10,953 bases of DNA from Prolixibacteraceae bacterium UBA6162 (GTDB lineage Bacteria > Bacteroidota > Bacteroidia > Bacteroidales > Prolixibacteraceae): the NCBI GenBank assembly GCA_002428215.1, contig DIUI01000005.1, positions 17,624 to 28,576 of the forward strand. Direction: 5' to 3'. The stretch's first letter is position 1. Each line of letters opens with the position of its first letter. The translations under genes were made by a program, and so were the position numbers. The notes under the pieces are model-generated. The model saw only the letters and a list, made by a program, of their open reading frames with translations, had not been told where the DNA came from and did not search any database. Shown in pieces: positions 6,214 through 10,953 of this stretch.

Positions 6214-6900
6214 TTAGGTGAGAATGAAGTTTAGTATCAGAAAAAAGATGAATTGTATACTGAAGAGCCAAGCCGAAATGGGGTTTTTACCTGCGATTCT
6301 GGAGCGCTGGAGAACAAAAATCATAACAGATGCAATCACAAACCAGGCTACATAGTTCTGCAATGGAACAGGTCCTCCTTCCCAGCTCCACATATTGGTG
6401 GCTATTGCTACCGGTTCCATTACCACGTCAAATATTACCAGCACAGAGGCGCCAATCAGCGGGAAAATTCGATGTTGATGAAGCCCCGGGAATAGCCCAA
6501 AAACTGAATACACCAGCAAAAGCCAGTTAAGTCCAATCAGCAGTGGAGTGGAAAAAAGCTTCAATCCCAGCGCCTCTCCATAGGAGTAATTGCCAAAGAT
6601 AAGGCCTGTGCGGGTGCCCACCATCTCGGCAAAGAAACCTGCTGCAGCGATGGCAAACATGACCCCAACATGCTTCATCTTCCAAGGGGTGTGATAAGCA
6701 AAAAGCAGCAGGGCACTCACCAGCAGATTTAAAGGAACCAGTTGCTGAAACAAGTCATGGGTTAAGGGCAGGGAAAAACCCGCAATGCCTACTGAATAAA
6801 ACAAAATGAGAAAAAATCTCGTGTGCCAGATATAATTTTGCTTTTGGATCTCCATCGGAAAGTAGATCTTTGTAGGTGTAAATTTAATTGGATAAAGCAT
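6214..6900 (-). CDS. cruF: CruF-like carotenoid 1',2'-hydratase (DUF422 family)
   Basis: 228 residues, about six or seven membrane helices. The DUF422 signatures are present: FFAEMVGTRTGLIFGNYSYG (89-108), STPLLIGLNWLLLVYSVFG (117-135) and FDVVMEPVAIATNMWSW (157-173), followed by PVPLQNYVAWF (177-187). Conserved acidic residues E92, D158 and E162 lie near the membrane and may be catalytic. CruF adds water across the 1',2' double bond of the open end of gamma-carotene-type carotenoids (or of bisanhydrobacterioruberin in archaea) to give a tertiary hydroxyl. This does not need O2. It is the first gene of the five-gene minus-strand operon; the next gene begins within 53-85 bases. ATG is used at 6900, but a second ATG at 6855 (MEIQKQNYIWH) leaves the first hydrophobic helix near the N-terminus and may be the real start, since the 15 residues before it look unlike the family. 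Confidence 0.8.
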   Translation of the reverse strand: MLYPIKFTPTKIYFPMEIQKQNYIWHTRFFLILFYSVGIAGFSLPLTHDLFQQLVPLNLLVSALLLFAYHTPWKMKHVGVMFAIAAAGFFAEMVGTRTGLIFGNYSYGEALGLKLFSTPLLIGLNWLLLVYSVFGLFPGLHQHRIFPLIGASVLVIFDVVMEPVAIATNMWSWEGGPVPLQNYVAWFVIASVMIFVLQRSRIAGKNPISAWLFSIQFIFFLILNFILT

Positions 6901-6904
6901 TTCG

Positions 6905-6912
6905 GAAATCTA
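6905..6912 (-). promoter_or_regulatory. possible -7 element of the carotenoid operon
   Basis: On the minus strand TAGATTTC matches TAnnTTTG except for the last base. It lies just before the ATG at 6900, so a transcript from here would favour the downstream ATG at 6855. No well-spaced TTG is seen for the -33 element. Confidence 0.22.
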
Positions 6913-7021
6913 CCTTTACAATGCCTGATAAGCCATTGCTTTAGCATCAATTTCCAAATTTAAATAACATTCATTGCGTTGCTATTGTTCTCTGGTCAAC
7001 TCGTTGTTTCTTCCATTTTGA

Positions 7022-7039
7022 TGGATCTTCCCTGATCCA
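7022..7039. repeat. inverted repeat in the divergent intergenic region
   Basis: TGGATC, 6-base spacer, GATCCA: perfect 6-base arms in the 200-base region between the carotenoid operon (leftward) and the GNAT gene (rightward). Size and spacing would suit a dimeric regulator. It is 62 bases before the GNAT start. The rest of this region (6901-7100) is AT-rich and contains no gene; a T-run lies at about 7078-7086. Confidence 0.35.
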
Positions 7040-7100
7040 AATAAACATTGGACGGTTGAATAGTAAATGCAAGCTACTTTTTTTTTAATTTCGGGCGCAA

Positions 7101-7562
7101 ATGACACAAACTGTAAATGTACGAATCGCAACCCGCGACGACATCGATTCGATAGTTGAATTTCAGTTAACTATGGCCTGGGAAACTGAGTCGCTTGTGC
7201 TATCAGGAGAGACTGTCGGCCGGGGAGTTGCCGGAGTCTTCGAGGCCGAAGGCAGAGGGTTGTATTATGTTGCCGAAGTAGATGGGAAGGTAGTGGCTTC
7301 GCTGCTAACAACCTATGAGTGGAGTGATTGGCGAAATGGTACTATTTTGTGGATTCAGTCTGTATTTGTTAAGCCTGAATTCCGGAGAAGGGGCATCTAT
7401 TCGGCCATGTATCATTTTCTTCGCGAAAAAGTAACGGACGATGATGCCATAAAAGGCATCCGGTTGTATGTCGATAAAACCAACCATAATGCCTATAAAA
7501 CGTATAGCAGTTTAGGCATGAACGGAGAGCACTATCTTACCTTCGAATGGATGAAACCGTAA
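7101..7562 (+). CDS. GNAT-family N-acetyltransferase
   Basis: 153 residues, a complete single GNAT domain. The N-terminal VRIATRDDIDSIVEFQLTMAWETE (7-30) is the usual beta1-alpha1 start; ILWIQSVFVKPEFRRRGIYSAMYHFL (82-107) is motif A with the acetyl-CoA pyrophosphate loop RRRGIY; YVDKTNHNAYKTYSSLGM (123-140) is motif B. It transfers an acetyl group from acetyl-CoA to an amine whose identity cannot be told from the sequence. It is cytosolic, with no signal peptide. The gene is transcribed divergently from the carotenoid operon and lies 50 bases before the ferritin-like gene in the same direction, with no visible terminator between them, so the two may be co-transcribed. The ATG at 7101 is in line with the family's usual N-terminus. 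Confidence 0.88.
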   Translation: MTQTVNVRIATRDDIDSIVEFQLTMAWETESLVLSGETVGRGVAGVFEAEGRGLYYVAEVDGKVVASLLTTYEWSDWRNGTILWIQSVFVKPEFRRRGIYSAMYHFLREKVTDDDAIKGIRLYVDKTNHNAYKTYSSLGMNGEHYLTFEWMKP

Positions 7563-7575
7563 GTTTTGTCGTTGC

Positions 7576-7583
7576 AGGAAGGA
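7576..7583 (+). promoter_or_regulatory. Shine-Dalgarno-like sequence facing a 14-codon leader ORF
   Basis: AGGAAGGA lies 9 bases before an ATG at 7593. That ATG opens a 14-codon frame (7593-7637) in a different frame from the ferritin-like gene and overlapping its start at 7613. The motif is 29 bases from the 7613 ATG, too far to serve it directly, so it may drive the leader ORF or be chance. Confidence 0.25.
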
Positions 7584-7612
7584 TATTAAGTTATGAACTT
7601 TAAGAAATATGC

Positions 7613-8482
7613 ATGGGTAAACAGGACAAAGGTTTAAGTCAGGAGGTTCTTGCGCAGATTACCGTATTGCAACAGAACGAAGTGACCGAATACCACATAT
7701 ACAAGCACCTCTCGCGCATTGCAAAATCGAATGCGCACAGTCAGGCACTCAATCAACTTGCGGGTCAGGAGTTGGAGCATTATCGTTTTCTGATGCAATA
7801 TGGCGATGAAATCGATCCTCGCTGGAGCACCGTAAAAACCCACGAATGGATGGCCTCCCTTTTTGGATTGGGATTTAGTTTGCGAATGCTCGAAAAGCTG
7901 GAGCAGAAAGCGATGGAGAATTACCAAAACCTGTCGAAGGTGATTCCTGAGGCAGCGAAAATTGCTCAGGAGGAGCAGCGGCATCTGCATCAATTGTCGC
8001 ACATCGCCTCGGAGGTGCGAGGCCGTGTTTCAAACACCTGGCTGATTGGCATAAATCTCTCGCTTTATGTATTGTGGAGTGTGCTTATTTTTGCCATTTT
8101 CCAGCCTGCAGCGCCTATTCAAAAGGTGCTTTATGGTTGGTTTGCTATTTTGGCTGTATCGGTTGCCGATATGACGAACACCACGCTGTTGAGGCATGCC
8201 AACCCTGTTCGACTGAATAGCTGGTTAAAGCCTCTCTGGCGCTTAGTATTGGCAGCGTTTCTTGGAGGAGTAGTGCTTTTGCCCATGGTGGTGATTCAGC
8301 AACCAGTTATCGGAATGGCTGTATCGCTCACGCTATTGGTGATGGTTTCTCTGTCCATCAATCTCTATTTTGCTGTTGTTAATGAATTGGCTTTGGCAAC
8401 AAGGATGTTGCGAATAGTAACCGGGTTTTTCATTACGGCTGTCGTTGCGATTGCCTTGAATTTGCTGGCCTCTGTTTTGTAA
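7613..8482 (+). CDS. ferritin-like diiron domain fused to a VIT1/CCC1-like membrane domain
   Basis: 289 residues in two parts. Residues 10-135 form a rubrerythrin/ferritin-like four-helix bundle with carboxylate ligands in place: E23 or E26 in QQNEVTEYH, E53xxH56 (ELEH), E94 or E97 in MLEKLEQKAMENY, and E121xxH124 (EQRH). Residues 143-288 contain five hydrophobic helices (about 143-163, 171-193, 207-227, 234-256 and 266-288). The arrangement recalls MbfA and 'VIT1/CCC1 family' proteins, in which a ferritin-like domain works with a membrane iron/manganese exporter. The likely role is iron binding or oxidation at the inner face of the membrane with transport. The membrane half lacks an obvious match to the conserved VIT1 first-helix motif, so its transport activity is less certain than the diiron domain. 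The gene follows GNAT after 50 bases. Confidence 0.75.
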   Translation: MGKQDKGLSQEVLAQITVLQQNEVTEYHIYKHLSRIAKSNAHSQALNQLAGQELEHYRFLMQYGDEIDPRWSTVKTHEWMASLFGLGFSLRMLEKLEQKAMENYQNLSKVIPEAAKIAQEEQRHLHQLSHIASEVRGRVSNTWLIGINLSLYVLWSVLIFAIFQPAAPIQKVLYGWFAILAVSVADMTNTTLLRHANPVRLNSWLKPLWRLVLAAFLGGVVLLPMVVIQQPVIGMAVSLTLLVMVSLSINLYFAVVNELALATRMLRIVTGFFITAVVAIALNLLASVL

Positions 8483-8527
8483 ACTATCAGCAAAGACCCC
8501 GCGAAAATTTCCACCATTCTTTATCTG

Positions 8528-8541
8528 GCTGGCATGCCAGC
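8528..8541. repeat. 14-base perfect palindrome
   Basis: GCTGGCATGCCAGC reads identically on both strands. It lies 46 bases after the ferritin-like gene and about 95 before the AlbA_2 gene. With no loop and no T-run after it, it looks more like a site for a dimeric DNA-binding protein than a terminator. Confidence 0.4.
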
Positions 8542-8587
8542 ACTGTTCTTGGTAGGCCTAACCATTCGTTGTAAGACAAGGGGATTT

Positions 8588-8608
8588 AAACCAATGCGCC
8601 GGTGGTTT
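8588..8608 (+). repeat. hairpin-forming inverted repeat before the AlbA_2 gene
   Basis: AAACCA (8588-8593) and TGGTTT (8603-8608) flank a GC-rich 9-base loop. The downstream bases GTTTAA are T-rich but not a T-run. It may act as a weak terminator for the ferritin-like gene or in the leader of the next gene. Nothing else was recognised in 8483-8635. Confidence 0.28.
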
Positions 8609-8635
8609 GTTTAACGACTACTAATTTTCGATTTC

Positions 8636-9319
8636 TTGAACCATCCGCTGATACAAATGATTCGCGAAGGGGAGCATCTGAAACAGGATTTCAAGTTCTG
8701 TATTACCGACTCCCGAAAAATTGCCCGATCGCTGGTTGCCTTTGCCAACACTGAAGGGGGTAGTTTGTTGATTGGTGTTAAAGACAATGGTAATATCGTT
8801 GGGGTACAGTCAGACGAAGAGTATTACATGGCCGAAGCGGCTGCCAAAATTTACGCCAAACCTCCTATACTTTTTTTTACCCGTCAATGGCTTTACGAGG
8901 GTAGGACCGTTTTACAGATCAGGGTAGATCCAAGTCCCGCTCGTCCTCACTTTGCAAAAGACGAAGAGGGTCGTTGGCTCGCATATGTGCGTTTTAACGA
9001 CGAGAACCGTCTGGCCGGGAAGGTAATGATCGACGCCTGGAACAAGGAAAAGCGCAGTGAGGGGATTACTATAAGGGTTTCCGAAGCCGACAGATTTCTG
9101 CTCCAATACCTCGATGCGCATGCCTTTATTACGGTGTCGGCTTTTGCCCGGAAAGCATCCCTTCCTTTTCGTCAGGCCGAACAAATTTTGTCGGACTACA
9201 TTGCACTTGGAATTGTACAACCATACTTTGGCGAGAATCACGTGTTATATCAGCTCAACCGGAGCTTCGATCTTGACCATTGGATGAAAGGCAACTCCCT
9301 TGAAATGCGCTTCAAATAG
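8636..9319 (+). CDS. AlbA_2 (Schlafen-type) domain protein with winged-helix tail
   Basis: 227 residues. The N-terminal half is an AlbA_2 domain: EGEHLKQDFKF (11-21), then IARSLVAFANTEGG (29-42), SLLIGVKDNGNIVGV (43-57), and YVRFNDENRLA at 117-127. These are the 'E..DFK', 'AFANT.GG' and 'GV.D.G.I.GV' signatures of the family formerly labelled divergent AAA-4 ATP-binding proteins. The C-terminal part (about 148-207; LLQYLDAHAFITVSAFARK, then a recognition-like helix and IVQPYFGENHVLYQL) resembles a winged helix. Such proteins are usually called transcriptional regulators or nucleic-acid binding proteins, but the function of this small form is unknown. The frame opens after a stop at 8612. The start is given as TTG at 8636, but ATG at 8657 (MIREGEHLKQ) is equally good and keeps the whole domain. 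mfd follows in the same direction 40 bases later. Confidence 0.82.
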   Translation: MNHPLIQMIREGEHLKQDFKFCITDSRKIARSLVAFANTEGGSLLIGVKDNGNIVGVQSDEEYYMAEAAAKIYAKPPILFFTRQWLYEGRTVLQIRVDPSPARPHFAKDEEGRWLAYVRFNDENRLAGKVMIDAWNKEKRSEGITIRVSEADRFLLQYLDAHAFITVSAFARKASLPFRQAEQILSDYIALGIVQPYFGENHVLYQLNRSFDLDHWMKGNSLEMRFK

Positions 9320-9330
9320 TTGTATCTTTG
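9300..9330 (+). promoter_or_regulatory. Bacteroidota-type promoter of mfd
   Basis: TTG at 9300-9302 and TATCTTTG at 9323-9330, a perfect TAnnTTTG, are 20 bases apart, as in the primary sigma factor promoters of Bacteroidota. The -33 element lies within the last codons of the AlbA_2 gene and the -7 element just after its stop. A start about 7 bases after the -7 element would leave a leader of about 20 bases before the TTG at 9360. Confidence 0.62.
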
Positions 9331-9359
9331 CGCGGAATTTTTTTTAACTGCTCATATTC

Positions 9360-10953
9360 TTGGAGGCGGATCAACTTTTACAACTTTTTCACAACCATCC
9401 CCGGTTGCCTGAATTGCTGCGGCGGATTCAGACTGCCTCCGGGGCAAAGTTGCGGCTTCAGGGATTGGTCGGTTCGGCTGCTTCGATGGTGGCGGCGGCG
9501 CTATTTATCCGCAGCCAGCGCAATGGGTTGGTGCTGCTGCCCGATCGTGAATCGGCTGCCTATTTTTACGACGATCTTTTGAATATGCTGGGAGAAGAGC
9601 AGGTGCTTTTTTTCCCTTCCAGCTATAAGCGTTCGGTAGAATTTGGTCAGCCCGACCAGGAAGGTATTGTTCAGCGCACCGAGGTGCTGAGCAGATTGTC
9701 GGCCGGGGGAAAGCCCTTGGTTGTGGTTACCCATCCTGAAGCAATAGCCGAAAAGGTAGTGACTCCCGAGGCTATGACATTGAACCGCCTACGCATTGCG
9801 AAGGGAGATCAGCTTTCGATCGACTTTTTAAACGACTTTCTCTACGAATATGGATTTGAAAGGGTCGATTTTGTAACCGATCCGGGGCAGTACTCTATTC
9901 GGGGTAGTATTGTGGATGTTTTTTCCTATGCAAACGAAGATCCTTACCGGCTCGATTTTTTTGGAAACGAGGTAGACTCCATTCGTTGCTTCGACATTGA
10001 TAATCAGATTTCGAAAAGCAGTCACGACGCTATACTGCTTGTTCCCAATATTCGCAACGAAGCATTTGGTGCCGACCGCATTGGACTACCCCAATTTATG
10101 CCTGCCGATACGCTGTTTCTTTTGCGCGATGGACCGCTGATTGGAGATCGCCTTGATCAGATTTCGGTCAATACTGCCGAACGGATCAGGGAGGAACAGC
10201 CATCTTTAACCACATTTGAGGAGTTGCTCAACGGTAAAGAGTTGCTGCGTCTGCTTCAATCGGGCAATTGTATAGAGCTGGGCTCAGCAGCTCTTTTTGA
10301 GTCCTCTGATGTCTTTCAATTTCAACAATCGAATCAACCGGTTTTCAATAAGAATTTTGGCCTGCTGGCCAACAATCTTGAAACCTATATTCAGCGTGGT
10401 TTTCGTATTGTTTTGCTTACCAGTCAGGAGAAACAGGCCGCCAGGCTGCACAATATTTTTGCCGAAATTAACCGCAACGTGATTTTCGATCCGGCGCCGT
10501 TTACATTGCATGAAGGTTTTATTGATGTCGATCTGCAGGTCTGTTGCTATACAGACCATCAGATTTTTGAGCGGTATCACCGATTCAGGCTGCGTTCCCG
10601 TAAACCTCAGCGTGAGGCCATAACCCTCAAAGAGTTGGTTATGCTTCATCCGGGCGACTATGTGGTACATATCGATCATGGAATTGGCAAATTTGCCGGA
10701 TTGGTGAAAACCGAGACCAACGGCAAAATCCAGGAGGCTATTCGCCTGGTTTACCGGGACAACGATTCGCTGCTCGTCAGCATCCATTCGCTCCATCGCA
10801 TCTCAAAATATAAGGGGAAAGATGGCACTGAGCCGTCGCTTAACAAGCTGGGAACTGCTGCATGGCAAAATCTTAAAAGTCGTACCAAGAGCAAGGTCAA
10901 GGATATCGCACGAGAATTGATTGCACTTTATGCACGGCGTCGCGAAGAGCTCG
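9360..10953 (+). CDS. mfd: transcription-repair coupling factor Mfd, N-terminal part
   Basis: 531 codons are visible and the frame runs off the window; full Mfd is usually 1100-1200 residues, so the RecG-like motor half is missing only because the window ends. Mfd removes RNA polymerase stalled at DNA lesions and recruits UvrA. Visible: a UvrB-like module (domains 1-2) at about residues 1-170 with LRLQGLVGSAASMVAAAL (29-46) and YFYDDLLNMLGEEQVLFFPS (66-85); YSIRGSIVDVFS (178-189) and RLDFFGNEVDSIRCFD, typical of the UvrB homology region; and the CarD-like polymerase-binding domain from about 425 (LHPGDYVVHIDHGIGKFAGL, 428-447). The start needs care. An in-frame TAA at 9345 leaves only CTG, ATA or TTG codons before the conserved N-terminus, and the first ATG (9486) would delete it. 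TTG at 9360 (giving MEADQLLQLFHNHPRL) is the best choice and fits the promoter at 9300-9330. Confidence 0.93.
   Translation, partial: MEADQLLQLFHNHPRLPELLRRIQTASGAKLRLQGLVGSAASMVAAALFIRSQRNGLVLLPDRESAAYFYDDLLNMLGEEQVLFFPSSYKRSVEFGQPDQEGIVQRTEVLSRLSAGGKPLVVVTHPEAIAEKVVTPEAMTLNRLRIAKGDQLSIDFLNDFLYEYGFERVDFVTDPGQYSIRGSIVDVFSYANEDPYRLDFFGNEVDSIRCFDIDNQISKSSHDAILLVPNIRNEAFGADRIGLPQFMPADTLFLLRDGPLIGDRLDQISVNTAERIREEQPSLTTFEELLNGKELLRLLQSGNCIELGSAALFESSDVFQFQQSNQPVFNKNFGLLANNLETYIQRGFRIVLLTSQEKQAARLHNIFAEINRNVIFDPAPFTLHEGFIDVDLQVCCYTDHQIFERYHRFRLRSRKPQREAITLKELVMLHPGDYVVHIDHGIGKFAGLVKTETNGKIQEAIRLVYRDNDSLLVSIHSLHRISKYKGKDGTEPSLNKLGTAAWQNLKSRTKSKVKDIARELIALYARRREEL

Noticed and set aside
6919..6938. 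CAATG-N10-CATTG inverted repeat upstream of cruF
   Set aside because: Arms of only five bases in an AT-rich region are expected by chance.
7078..7086. T-run before the GNAT gene as an intrinsic terminator
   Set aside because: No GC-rich stem lies directly before it on the plus strand; the TGGATC repeat is about 40 bases away.
7075..7093. Promoter for GNAT (TACTTTTT or TAATTTCG)
   Set aside because: Both differ from TAnnTTTG, and no TTG lies at the usual spacing; the second would leave almost no leader before ATG 7101.
9328..9582. 84-residue plus-strand frame with an N-terminal Met at the mfd promoter
   Set aside because: It is in a different frame from mfd across the Mfd N-terminus, which is clearly conserved in the other frame; cysteine- and tryptophan-rich composition looks non-coding.

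Overview
The window looks like a chromosomal segment of a Bacteroidota bacterium, possibly a pigmented aquatic one. Evidence for this: a DUF4922 protein coupled to a SpoIID-like protein, a promoter of the Bacteroidota type (TTG, 20 nt, TAnnTTTG) in front of mfd, generally weak Shine-Dalgarno sequences, and a carotenoid end-modification operon of the kind that makes flexixanthin- or myxol-like pigments in this phylum. Placement below phylum cannot be decided from this sequence. Genes are densely packed, with no gene-free stretch over about 200 bases. I saw no tRNA, rRNA, insertion sequence or CRISPR array.

Left block (1-2914, plus strand): the 3' end of a GHL10-type glycoside hydrolase, then a DUF4922 nucleotidyltransferase-like protein that overlaps a SpoIID/LytB-domain protein by 10 bases. 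GHL10 enzymes (E. coli DigH) and SpoIID both act on peptidoglycan glycan strands stripped of peptides. The group may therefore handle cell-wall sugar chains, with DUF4922 acting on a sugar phosphate or nucleotide sugar. That link is inference.

Middle block (2953-6900, minus strand): five tightly packed genes transcribed right to left. They encode a CruF-type carotenoid hydratase, a CrtW-type ketolase, a PlsC-type acyltransferase, a membrane GT2 glycosyltransferase and an exported TPR-like protein. Together the first four could hydrate the open end of a gamma-carotene-type carotenoid, add a keto group to its ring, attach a sugar to the new hydroxyl and acylate that sugar. Phytoene synthase, desaturase and cyclase are not in the window. 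The TPR-like protein has no assigned role, but its gene starts inside the glycosyltransferase gene.

Right block (7101-10953, plus strand): a GNAT acetyltransferase, a fusion of a ferritin-like diiron domain to a five-helix membrane domain (probable iron handling), a small AlbA_2 (Schlafen-type) protein with a winged-helix tail, and the first 531 codons of mfd, the transcription-repair coupling factor, which runs off the window. The mfd promoter lies across the end of the AlbA_2 gene and its start codon appears to be TTG. The intergenic regions at 6901-7100 and 8483-8635 hold short inverted repeats that could be regulatory.
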